Of a DNA stretch of 64,000 nucleotides, positions 25,509-32,843 are shown piece after piece (the stretch's first letter is position 1; the number at the start of each line of letters is the position of its first letter). Source of the stretch: Nonomuraea sp. NEAU-A123 (GTDB lineage: Bacteria; Actinomycetota; Actinomycetes; Streptosporangiales; Streptosporangiaceae). A model generated the notes under the pieces. It did not search any database. It was not told the DNA's origin and saw nothing but the letters and a program-made list of their open reading frames with translations. Position numbers and translations under genes: made by a program. The stretch covers positions 1 through 64,000 of the forward strand of contig NZ_JAHFZZ010000034.1 in the NCBI RefSeq assembly GCF_018603905.1. The letters are read 5' to 3'.

Positions 25509-27499
25509 CGCCCCAGGAAGCCGGCGGAGGGAATACCGCTGCCGAATCTTCGCACGTGGGTGTGCAGGCGGGAGTGGTTCACGGCGACGTCAACAACTAC
25601 ATGGCGCCTCCAGACGCGACGCCGGAGGAGAAGTTCGAGACGGGTATGCGACTCCTCGACAGCGGTGCGCGAGAGCGCGCCTGGCATCTCATCAACGATG
25701 CCGTCGTCGCCGGATACTCCACCAACCGGGTCTGCTTCTACTGGCTTCTCGCACTTCTGAGCGGGCGGACGCAGGACGAGCTGCCCGATGAGGAGATCGC
25801 CAGTCTGCGGGACTCCGCCCGTCGGCTCCCGCTCACCCAGGACGACTCCTGGGCGGAGGGTGTGCGGGTCATCCGCAGGCTGCTCGACTTCGATGAGGGG
25901 CCGGACACAGATGTCCCCGTCCTGATCATGGAGTTCGACAGGCTCAGGCCGATCCAGCGAGCTCTGATACTGCGCCACTTGGAGATGGTCCTGAAGGGCC
26001 AGCTCAAGGAGCAGATGTGGATGCGTTCCCTCGATCGCGCATGTGAGGGCCAACTGGCCGACGGCCGCAAGGATCGAGTCTGGAAGTTCTTTCAGCCCAC
26101 GCCTGCCGGTCCTCGCGTACGGCAGGCGGATCCTCCCGCGATCGCGGTCGGTACCTGGGCGCAGGCGTTGACGGGGACGTTGCTGTGGCTCGCGGCCACG
26201 GCCTTCCTCGGCTATCTCCTCGCGCGAGGCGGCCTGCTCATCCCCCTGTTCGCCCTGCTCCTGGCCGGAGGCGTCGGCGGCTATCTCGCCGCGGGGAACG
26301 GCATCGAATGGCGCTTCCGCTCACAACGGCGCCGCGCCAAGGACGCGGAGCATGCAATGGGGCCGCCTCCCAAGACGACCGCGCCTCCTGGAGGCTTTGC
26401 CAGGAGTGTCGACCATCGATTCGACCACTACTTCGCCCTGTACGTACCGCACGGTATGGAGCGAGATGCCTGGTTCGCGCAGACCGCCGGCATCCGCAAG
26501 CGCCTGCGAGACGAGATCGTGGAGGCGTACCGGGAGAAACGAACCCCGGCCAAGACGATCAACTGGCTCATCCGGGACCGGGCCAGTCAGGTCAGAACCC
26601 GCTGGGCGAACGGCACGCTCTGGGACTACCGGGTGGAGCTGGCCACGCCCCCGCGCACCAAAGCGGCGGCCCTGCTCGGAGCGCTGCTCTACGTCGCCGC
26701 GGAGATCTGGGCCGAACGCGCGGTGCTGGGCATCGATCTGCTCGGCGCCATACTCACCACCCTCCTGATCGTCGCCGGTAGCTGGCTCGCCATACGTGCC
26801 TGGCCGGTGATCGCTCTGGAGTACCGCAGGTACACGGCTGACAAAGCGGAGGCACAGAACCGACTGGACGAGAGCGAGATCGCCTTCGCGCGCTGGAAGG
26901 AGCGCCTCTCCGACAGGCCTCAGGACCGGGAGATGGCCGAGTGGCTGGACCACGACCGACAGATGCTACTGAACGAGGCGTTGCAGCATTACCGGCTGTC
27001 CATGAGGAACGTCATCGCGCACGCGTTCCTCGAAGCGCCCGCAGGTTCCGCCGACAGGGCCCGCGTGCGGGGCGGTCCCTGGCGGTACAAGAGGTATCAC
27101 CTCCTCGTCTTCGTCCTCACCAACGACGGTGTCCGGCAGCTTGCCGTAACCCTCGACTTCGCGAACGCCACGTTCCACGACCGCCACAGACTGAACTACC
27201 GCTTCGAAGCGGTTGCCTCCGTACGCGTGAGACACAGGGACGACGACGAACGCACCTTCGAGCTCACCCTCATGGACGGTCAGAAGATCGACGTCCAGAT
27301 GCTGGAGGCGGCGACGGAGGAACTGCAGGAGGGCGAGGCTCCGGGAAGCGTCTCCACGGTGACCTTGGACGCGGCGGGGCTGCACCACACTCTGCACGTC
27401 CTGGAGGGGATCGCGGCGGAGGGACGGGCATGGCTGAGCCGGGACCGCCGTCGAGGCGATCCGCTTGCTGGAACGGAGAACACTCGGTCTCAAAGGTGA
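25505..27499 (+). CDS. Four-TM protein with N-terminal amyloid-like motif and C-terminal soluble domain
   Basis: 664 residues. Residues 18-29 are VGVQAGVVHGDV, nearly identical to the motif in the preceding nucleosidase. Residues about 40-205 are helical and repeat-like (EEKFETGMRLLDSGARERAW, CFYWLLALLSGRTQDEL). Two TM helices lie at about 222-268 and two more at about 385-435, separated by a basic soluble segment. The last 190 residues form a beta-rich domain with PH/GRAM-like look (RYHLLVFVLTNDGVRQLAVT, LNYRFEAVASVRV, DGQKIDVQMLE). I know no named family for the whole protein. The shared motif and ATGA overlap point to partnership with the nucleosidase. Membrane damage or anchoring are possible roles (inference). 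Confidence 0.8.
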   Translation: MTPQEAGGGNTAAESSHVGVQAGVVHGDVNNYMAPPDATPEEKFETGMRLLDSGARERAWHLINDAVVAGYSTNRVCFYWLLALLSGRTQDELPDEEIASLRDSARRLPLTQDDSWAEGVRVIRRLLDFDEGPDTDVPVLIMEFDRLRPIQRALILRHLEMVLKGQLKEQMWMRSLDRACEGQLADGRKDRVWKFFQPTPAGPRVRQADPPAIAVGTWAQALTGTLLWLAATAFLGYLLARGGLLIPLFALLLAGGVGGYLAAGNGIEWRFRSQRRRAKDAEHAMGPPPKTTAPPGGFARSVDHRFDHYFALYVPHGMERDAWFAQTAGIRKRLRDEIVEAYREKRTPAKTINWLIRDRASQVRTRWANGTLWDYRVELATPPRTKAAALLGALLYVAAEIWAERAVLGIDLLGAILTTLLIVAGSWLAIRAWPVIALEYRRYTADKAEAQNRLDESEIAFARWKERLSDRPQDREMAEWLDHDRQMLLNEALQHYRLSMRNVIAHAFLEAPAGSADRARVRGGPWRYKRYHLLVFVLTNDGVRQLAVTLDFANATFHDRHRLNYRFEAVASVRVRHRDDDERTFELTLMDGQKIDVQMLEAATEELQEGEAPGSVSTVTLDAAGLHHTLHVLEGIAAEGRAWLSRDRRRGDPLAGTENTRSQR

Positions 27500-27564
27500 C
27501 GCGATCAGAAGCACGCTCCTGCGGACCTCGCATGGGCCCGCGGGAGCGGGGGCTAAACGGTTCC

Positions 27565-27685
27565 GCCGTTGACGCAGGAGGAAAGTCCCCGTACGGCTGG
27601 TGAGCGTGCCGGTGAAGCGTTCGGTGCCGACGAAGTTCGCCGAGCCGTCGAGGCGGACGGCCTGGAGAAACTCCACGACGCCCAT
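27565..27685 (-). pseudogene. DUF3224-like gene fragment
   Basis: On the minus strand about 40 codons read as the core of a DUF3224 protein (LDGSANFVGTERFTGTL, then SRTGTFLL). Flanking sequence in the same frame does not continue the domain on either side. The piece directly abuts the acyl-CoA dehydrogenase fragment: its ATG overlaps that stop codon. It is a truncated relic at the border of the mobile element. Confidence 0.55.
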
Positions 27686-27775
27686 CACCGGACGGGCAAC
27701 CCAGTAACCGCCCGCCCAATGATCAACCGCTGAATCTCGGAAGTCCCCTCGAAGATGGTGTAGATCTTGGGCGCC
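27685..27775 (-). pseudogene. 3' end of an acyl-CoA dehydrogenase gene, cut by the mobile element
   Basis: About 29 codons encode the typical acyl-CoA dehydrogenase C-terminus: KIYTIFEGTSEIQRLIIG followed by RAVTGLPVR and a stop. Upstream, where the rest of the roughly 380-residue enzyme should be, the similarity stops at about 27775 and the sequence becomes AICE-type DNA. The element therefore probably integrated within the dehydrogenase gene, and the 5' part should lie at its other end, outside this window. Confidence 0.7.
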
Positions 27776-27829
27776 CCAAAGACCCACCTGCGGCTAATAC
27801 CCTGAAAGCTGCGTTGACCTGGGCAGACT

Positions 27830-27869
27830 CTTGCCTTCGTTTGCCATCGTTTGTCATCGCTAGCCACCG
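27830..27869. repeat. Tandem decamer repeats near the element border
   Basis: Three adjacent decamers, CTTGCCTTCG, TTTGCCATCG and TTTGTCATCG, plus a weaker fourth (CTAGCCACCG), run from 27830 to 27869. Further TTGCCATCC and TTTGTCATGC copies occur at about 28203-28231. Tandem 10-mers beside an attachment border and the xis gene resemble arm sites for integrase/Xis or replication iterons. Confidence 0.6.
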
Positions 27870-27970
27870 TCGGGCAGAACTGGAACAGAACCAGACGAAG
27901 GGCAGCGACTGCCAGAAACGCCACGGCCCCAGATCACAGACAGTGATCCAGGGTCGTGGAGGTAGCCAGA

Positions 27971-28156
27971 TCAGCCGACTTGCTCCGCATACAACGACTC
28001 CTCCCATGCGTTCACATCCACGACCTTGTAGCGGACATACCTGCCGATCCTCATGAAGCGCGGTCCACCGCCACGAGAGTTCCACTGGTACACCGTCGAG
28101 ACGGGTACACCCACCCGGTCCGCCAGATCCTCTGGAGTCAGGTGCTTCTCCGCCAC
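27971..28156 (-). CDS. Excisionase-like helix-turn-helix protein
   Basis: 61 residues from the GTG at 28156, which has GGAGG about eight bases upstream. An upstream extension of 18 codons is open but lacks a ribosome site. The MerR-type HTH_17 domain is clear: LTPEDLADRVGVPVSTVYQW, then RGGGPRFMRIGRYVRYKV. Small proteins of this kind act as Xis in AICEs such as pSAM2 and usually sit next to the integrase; here no integrase follows. It binds DNA, probably the decamers lying between it and the element border. Confidence 0.82.
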   Translation of the reverse strand: MAEKHLTPEDLADRVGVPVSTVYQWNSRGGGPRFMRIGRYVRYKVVDVNAWEESLYAEQVG

Positions 28157-28240
28157 CGTTGTCCCTCCGCCAGTCGGCCGCCACCCTTGAGCATCAGCCG
28201 CATTTGTCATGCTTTCGCACTGGTTGCCATCCTGAGTATA

Positions 28241-28265
28241 TGACGCGTCAGACGCGTCAGACGCT
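28241..28265. repeat. GACGCGTCA direct/palindromic repeats upstream of xis
   Basis: TGACGCGTCA, itself a palindrome, is followed by a second GACGCGTCA and a partial third copy in direct 9-base register. The array lies between xis and the next upstream gene and is a likely operator. Confidence 0.5.
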
Positions 28266-28281
28266 CCCTATCTCCCGATTG

Positions 28282-28575
28282 TTAATGCCCGACCTCACTG
28301 AGGAGGAGAATCACGGCGGCCGACAGCACCAGCGCACTTCCGCCGATCACGCCCCACGTAGCGACCACCAGCCCCCACACCGCGACGGCCGTCAGCACGA
28401 TGCCGACCACGCCCGCCCCGTGCCGCTCCAGATCCTCGAGGGCCGCGCCGACCACCACGACAACGAGCGGCACCGTCACCGCCAAGCCCCCGCTGGCCAC
28501 CTGCGCCAGCGGCGCGGCCGCCCAAACAACCGCCAGCCAGGCCGCCACCATCTCGACCCGGAACAGTGCCTTCAT
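28282..28575 (-). CDS. Small three-TM Spd-like membrane protein
   Basis: 97 residues, almost entirely hydrophobic, with about three TM helices (MVAAWLAVVWAAAPLAQVA, AVTVPLVVVVVGAAL, GIVLTAVAVWGLVVATWGV). The start overlaps the TraB stop by one base (TGATG), so it is co-translated with the translocase. Position and size resemble Spd/plasmid-spread membrane proteins of AICEs. No family-specific motif is visible, so the functional link rests on context. Confidence 0.7.
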   Translation of the reverse strand: MKALFRVEMVAAWLAVVWAAAPLAQVASGGLAVTVPLVVVVVGAALEDLERHGAGVVGIVLTAVAVWGLVVATWGVIGGSALVLSAAVILLLSEVGH

Positions 28576-30467
28576 CAGGTCTCCAGAATCTCCTCAAGCA
28601 AGGCGTAAGCCTCTCCCCCGTCGTTGCCGACCAGCCACACCCGCCCGTCCTTCACGAGTCGCTTGAGCTGCGCGTGGATCTCGCTCGGCGGGGCCGTCAC
28701 CCGCCGCTTGAGCACCAGGTGCAGCAGCTCCCCCAGCTCCAGCGCCAGGCCCTCCGCTTCGGCGAGCACATCGACAATCGCCGCCTTCACGTCGCCAGGC
28801 GTCGAACGCGGCTCCTCCGCAGCCGCGCGCTTGCCAGCGCGCGGCTCGCGCCCGTCCTTCTTCGCTTGGACGAACTCCTCGATCCAGCCCATCGTCAGGT
28901 CGTCGATCCGGCCCGCGGCCGGCTGTCGGGCGATGAGCTTCGGCTTCTCGGTGTACAGCCACCGCATCAGGGCGGCCCGCCGGTCGATCCCGGACAGGTA
29001 GGCCAGGCCCTGCGTCAACTTCCCGTTCTTGAACGTCGCCGGGAGCAGCGATGGGTCGTGCGGGAGCCCCATCTGGTAGGCCGCGCCGGGCGTCTGCGTC
29101 CGTAGCGCGCACGCGTTCTTACGGAGCTGCGCCCGCAGCGTCACCGACCCGCCCAACTCGGTCATGTTCGGGTCCTGGGCGACCAGAACGATCCCGCCGC
29201 CGCCCTTGCGCCAGGTCTTCGCGCCGGATGCAAGCAGGCCCACCGCCTTCTTGCCGTGCACGTCGTGGGTCAGCAACTCGGGCGCCTCCTCCAGGACGAA
29301 GAAGATGCCAGTCATGCCACCGGCATCGGGGTCGCCGGGCACGAGGTGCGTCTTGCCGCACCGCTCGTCGCCGTCCTCGTCGATCCACGGGATCCGCGCG
29401 AGGTGGTGAACGCGGCGGCGCATCACCCAGTGCCACAGCCCCAGCTCGTCCGCGCAGTCGTCCTCGCCGAGGGCACAGCGGTGGGTGTTGTCGTTCCAGT
29501 CCGGCATGGAGCCGCCCTGCGGGTCGAGCAGCACCGTCGCGAGCTTGTCGGACAGGTGGGCCAGGCCGAGCAGCGTCTCCACCGACCGGGACTTGCCCGC
29601 TTCGGAGTCGCCGACGATGATGCCGTGCCGCATGCCACCGGACTGGGTGAAGAACGCCCAGTGGGCCGGGGCGAGGTCGTAGAAGTAGCCGATGTGCGCG
29701 CGGCCGTCCTTGCCGATGCGGGGCTGGATGTCCTCGAACCGGCGCACCTCAGCCAGCGTGTCCCCCTTGAGCAGGGTGAACATCGCCCGGCTGTTGTCGC
29801 CGTACGACACCTCCTCCAGCACGGCAAGCTGCGTCGTCGTCTGGAACGCGGAGGCGACCTTTCCGGCCGCCTGCATGATGTCTTTGGTCTCCTTCTCGCC
29901 CGGCACCGCGTGGATCTCCGCGCGGTAACCGGCGTCGATCCGCTTCGGCGTCGTCAGCGTCATGCCGTCCAGCGCCTTGCCCTTGGTGGCAAGACGCTCG
30001 TGGAATCGGGCGATGATCCGTGCCACCTCGGGGTCGATCTCGACCTGCTCGACGGTGAACGGCGGCTCATCCTCGATCGTCTCCTTCCGGCCGGGCAGGG
30101 GCAGACGGCGGTGGCGCCGCCAGTGCAGCAACGCGAACGTCAGCCAGCCGGCCACGCCGACCTCGGCGGCCAGCCCCGTGGGGCCGACCGTCGAGGTGGA
30201 GATGAGCCAGGCTGCGCCGAACGCCGCGGCGGCGACGTTGCGGCCGCCCTGGACCGCCTTGCGAACCGGGACAACCACTGTGGCCGCCGCGATGAGGACG
30301 GCCACGGCCGGGTGCACCGGCAGCAGGTGGAGTCCCGCTGAAAGCGGTAGCGCAATTAACCAGCCGAACGGAGCCGCCATCACCATGCGGTACCGCTGAC
30401 GGAACGCGACCTGCCGCACGGTACGGGCGACATCATCGGTCGGCTTCAGCTTGCGGACCTCGGACAA
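28575..30467 (-). CDS. TraB/FtsK-like conjugative DNA translocase
   Basis: 630 residues. The N-terminal 115 residues hold about four TM helices. Cytoplasmic ATPase motifs follow: Walker A GDSEAGKSRS at about residue 288 and Walker B GIFFVLEEAPEL near residue 390, plus the FtsK-like GGIVLVAQDPNMTELGG sensor region. The C-terminal 80 residues form a winged-helix domain (AAIVDVLAEAEGLALELGEL, then HAQLKRLVKDGRVWLV), as in the DNA-recognition gamma domain of TraB. Such proteins move double-stranded DNA between mycelial cells and are the only transfer protein strictly required in AICEs. It is the core of this transfer operon. Confidence 0.88.
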   Translation of the reverse strand: MSEVRKLKPTDDVARTVRQVAFRQRYRMVMAAPFGWLIALPLSAGLHLLPVHPAVAVLIAAATVVVPVRKAVQGGRNVAAAAFGAAWLISTSTVGPTGLAAEVGVAGWLTFALLHWRRHRRLPLPGRKETIEDEPPFTVEQVEIDPEVARIIARFHERLATKGKALDGMTLTTPKRIDAGYRAEIHAVPGEKETKDIMQAAGKVASAFQTTTQLAVLEEVSYGDNSRAMFTLLKGDTLAEVRRFEDIQPRIGKDGRAHIGYFYDLAPAHWAFFTQSGGMRHGIIVGDSEAGKSRSVETLLGLAHLSDKLATVLLDPQGGSMPDWNDNTHRCALGEDDCADELGLWHWVMRRRVHHLARIPWIDEDGDERCGKTHLVPGDPDAGGMTGIFFVLEEAPELLTHDVHGKKAVGLLASGAKTWRKGGGGIVLVAQDPNMTELGGSVTLRAQLRKNACALRTQTPGAAYQMGLPHDPSLLPATFKNGKLTQGLAYLSGIDRRAALMRWLYTEKPKLIARQPAAGRIDDLTMGWIEEFVQAKKDGREPRAGKRAAAEEPRSTPGDVKAAIVDVLAEAEGLALELGELLHLVLKRRVTAPPSEIHAQLKRLVKDGRVWLVGNDGGEAYALLEEILET

Positions 30468-30510
30468 TGGAAGCTCCTTTCGCGTGGATGATGCTGGACG
30501 TACGGCGGGG

Positions 30511-31365
30511 TCAGCCGCCCGCGTACGCCTCCTTGTCGGCCACGTTGTCTACGCCGCCGACTGCCGCGTGGGCCTCGGCCACGTTGGATTGGGCGGCGGC
30601 GAGGTCAGCGATGTTCTGGTGCTGAGCGGCGAGCTGGTTCACGGTCTCGTGCGCGGCCATCAGCGCCGTGATGAGCGCGCCGTGGCCCATGTTCTTCTGG
30701 AGGAGGCCGGCCATCTGGCCGTCGATGGCGGCGGCGACCTGAATCATGTCGGTGTTGGCGGTGTCGTGGTCGTGCTTGAGCTGGGCGAAGCTGGTGAATT
30801 CGGCGTTCACGGTGGTCCCTTCAGTGCTGTCGTAGCTGGTCAGGTCGGTGACGGGCTTGTTGGCGGGCTTCTCGTCGGCGGCGGCAGACAGCTCGGGCGT
30901 CTCCTCAGGCGGGTTCTCCTCGGTCTCTGGCGCTTCCTCCTCGGCCTCTTCGACCACCTCGGCTTCTTCGATCTCGCGGGTGGCCTGGTAGTCGCGGTAT
31001 GCCTGGCGGGCACCCTCGACGGCTTGGCGACCGATGCGGACGGCCCCACCGAGAACCTTGAGTAGTCCGTACGTGCCGCCCGCGACCGCTGCGGTGGTGC
31101 CGCCGACGACCCCGAAGGCGAGGGACGTCCACCAGCGGAGGTTGCGCGGCCCCGGCGGGGCGCCGGACGCGGTCGGGCGGGTGAGGTACTTCTGGGCCTG
31201 GTCGTAGTGGGTGCGCGCGGCGGTGAAGCCTTTGCGGAACTCGATGTCGGCCTGCGCTGCGCCGGCCCGGAGCCCGCCCATGGTGGCGGCTCGGGCGTCA
31301 GGGCGCTTGACCAGCGCGGCGGTGATGACTCCGGACAGGGCCAGCAGCAGGATCATGGTGATCAT
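30511..31365 (-). CDS. AICE membrane-associated protein with acidic linker and helical C-terminus
   Basis: 284 residues from ATG 31365, which has GGAGG upstream and overlaps the preceding stop (ATGA). A short N-terminal TM (MITMILLLALSGVITAALV) and a second near residues 75-95 flank a segment that likely faces the cytoplasm. Residues about 130-175 are very acidic (EEAEVVEEAEEEAPETEE). The C-terminal 100 residues are helical (FTSFAQLKHDHDTANTDMIQ, ALITALMAAHETVNQLAA) and end in ADKEAYAGG, a layout common in AICE transfer regions. Function unknown; membership of the transfer operon is clear. Confidence 0.72.
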   Translation of the reverse strand: MITMILLLALSGVITAALVKRPDARAATMGGLRAGAAQADIEFRKGFTAARTHYDQAQKYLTRPTASGAPPGPRNLRWWTSLAFGVVGGTTAAVAGGTYGLLKVLGGAVRIGRQAVEGARQAYRDYQATREIEEAEVVEEAEEEAPETEENPPEETPELSAAADEKPANKPVTDLTSYDSTEGTTVNAEFTSFAQLKHDHDTANTDMIQVAAAIDGQMAGLLQKNMGHGALITALMAAHETVNQLAAQHQNIADLAAAQSNVAEAHAAVGGVDNVADKEAYAGG

Positions 31366-31775
31366 TTGCGGCCTCCCTCGACGTTGGCCGTCATGGTGTC
31401 CTGCCACGCCTTCTTGGCGTCGCGGCCAAGGTCTGCGGTGTTGATGCCGAAGATCGTGATGGCGCTGACGACCAGCAGCGTGGGGATGGCGGGAGCGACG
31501 ATCGCGGTGGCCCGGCCGACCGCGTTCTTCTTGCCCCATACGTCCGCGAGCCAGATGGCCACGCAGACGCCCAGCAGGATCGACGGGACGACGGGGTGCA
31601 GGCGGCCGGTGACCGTGCGGACGACGGCCTCGAAGAACGTGCCGATCAGGCCGAACCCGGCTACGAGCATCCACCAGGCGGTGAACTTCGGCGCGGTCTT
31701 CTTCCAGGTGAAGACGATGCCGAACGCCAGCATAAGGGCGGTCACGCCGCCGAGTCCGACGAGCAGGTTGTCCAC
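31362..31775 (-). CDS. Four-TM AICE membrane protein
   Basis: 137 residues from a GTG at 31775 with AAAGGA upstream. About four TM helices (LLVGLGGVTALMLAFGIVF, WWMLVAGFGLIGTFFEAVV, VPSILLGVCVAIWLADV, VAPAIPTLLVVSAITIFGI) and a soluble C-terminus of about 25 residues. The stop overlaps the next start (ATGA). Spd-like by position and topology; I recognise no catalytic motif. Confidence 0.68.
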   Translation of the reverse strand: MDNLLVGLGGVTALMLAFGIVFTWKKTAPKFTAWWMLVAGFGLIGTFFEAVVRTVTGRLHPVVPSILLGVCVAIWLADVWGKKNAVGRATAIVAPAIPTLLVVSAITIFGINTADLGRDAKKAWQDTMTANVEGGRK

Positions 31776-31789
31776 GGTGAGGGGTCCTT

Positions 31790-32239
31790 TCAGGCGAAGA
31801 AGTGCAGGATGAGGTAGGCGATGATCGCGGCTGTGGTCAGCTCGGGGAGGAAGATCGTCATGGCGGGGATGTAGAACGCGGTGTAGAGCAGCGCGCGGGC
31901 CAGGAGCAGCACCCGCCATGCCCACAGCACGAGACCTGCGTCGCTCGGGAGCCACTGCGGCGACCACCGCTCACGGATGAACGTGATGGGCGAGGGCATG
32001 TAGGAGGGTCGCTCGCGGGCGATCCAGTCCGACAGCGGGCCCTGGAGGAACTCGACGAGCTGTTCCAGTCGCGGCGCGGCAGGCTTGGCGAGCGACTGGG
32101 GCTGGTCCTCGCGCAGGGGCACGACCGGGGCGACCTGCTCGTCCGCGTCGGAGGCGGCCTGGGGCTGCTCGGCGGCCTGGTCGGGCTGCTCGTCCTTCGG
32201 CTGCGGCTCGGCGGGATACGGGGAGCGGATGCTGCGCAT
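31790..32239 (-). CDS. AICE membrane protein with acidic Gln/Pro-rich N-terminus
   Basis: 149 residues. ATG 32239 is chosen because a near-perfect AGAGGAGGTGA ribosome site precedes it. The first 55 residues are Gln/Glu/Pro-rich and disordered-looking. A helical segment (LEQLVEFLQGPLSDWI) and one or two TM helices at the C-terminus (WRVLLLARALLYTAFYIPA, LTTAAIIAYLILHFF) follow. Fits AICE Spd/transfer-associated proteins by context only. Confidence 0.68.
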   Translation of the reverse strand: MRSIRSPYPAEPQPKDEQPDQAAEQPQAASDADEQVAPVVPLREDQPQSLAKPAAPRLEQLVEFLQGPLSDWIARERPSYMPSPITFIRERWSPQWLPSDAGLVLWAWRVLLLARALLYTAFYIPAMTIFLPELTTAAIIAYLILHFFA

Positions 32240-32241
32240 GG

Positions 32242-32466
32242 TCACCTCCTCTGGCGGTTGACGTCGTCGCCGCTGCTCCGGAGCTCAGCGGCGTAGTGCG
32301 TGTAGAGCCGATCGCCCTCGGCCTCGTCGACGTTGTGCATGTCGGCGAGTTCGGCCGTGAGGTAGCGGATGGCCTCGTGGAACGCCTCCTTGGCAGTTGG
32401 CGCGCCCACGATGCTGGCGTGATAGCGGGCCTTGCGGGCCTTACGGCGGGTCGGCTTGGTGGGCAC
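32242..32466 (-). CDS. Small basic AICE protein
   Basis: 74 residues from the GTG at 32466, which follows GGGAGGAG at a good distance. The N-terminus is very basic (TKPTRRKARKARYHA), the rest is helical and acidic (AFHEAIRYLTAELADMHNVD, EAEGDRLYTHYAAEL). It ends two bases before the next gene starts. The charge pattern would suit nucleic-acid binding, but the family is unknown to me. Confidence 0.6.
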   Translation of the reverse strand: MPTKPTRRKARKARYHASIVGAPTAKEAFHEAIRYLTAELADMHNVDEAEGDRLYTHYAAELRSSGDDVNRQRR

Positions 32467-32627
32467 GTGACTCCTCCCGATCGTCACGGTCGGTTACGAC
32501 TGGCGGGGCCGTGGTACGCTCTCGCGCACGTGCGCGCACGTACACCTGCGCGCGTCGAGTCGCGGCGCGGCGGCGGGCTCCGGCTCTGGTCGGTGGCGAA
32601 CACCGCCTGACGACTGGTCACGGTCGG

Positions 32628-32843
32628 TCACGTCCGCATGAGGTTGGCGATCACGGCGTCCCAGTCGATCCGCGCCTCTCTGGTCGGCACCGGGGCGGGC
32701 CAGTCCTCGATCTCCAAGTGGACGGAGTACGGGTCGTCCGTCCGGTAGGTCAGCCACCCGTTGTGGAAGTCGTCGTTGGCGTCGTCCCACATCGGCACGT
32801 AGCAGGACCACTCGGTCGCCTGGTTCGTCTGGCTGGTCGTCAT
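32628..32843 (-). CDS. Small acidic AICE protein, weakly SsgA-like
   Basis: 71 residues, rich in Asp and Trp. The segment WLTYRTDDPYSVHLEIEDW resembles the conserved strand of SsgA-like proteins (DPYAV), but the rest of that roughly 130-residue domain is missing, so the similarity may be chance. ATG 32843 shares its last base with the stop region of the next upstream gene. The 160 bases between this gene and 32466 contain a palindrome CGCGCAC/GTGCGCG at 32523-32536 and no gene. Confidence 0.5.
   Translation of the reverse strand: MTTSQTNQATEWSCYVPMWDDANDDFHNGWLTYRTDDPYSVHLEIEDWPAPVPTREARIDWDAVIANLMRT

Noticed and set aside
32523..32536. CGCGCAC/GTGCGCG palindrome as an origin of transfer
   Set aside because: TraB-type transfer does not use a nicked oriT, and a single GC palindrome in 70% GC DNA is weak evidence.
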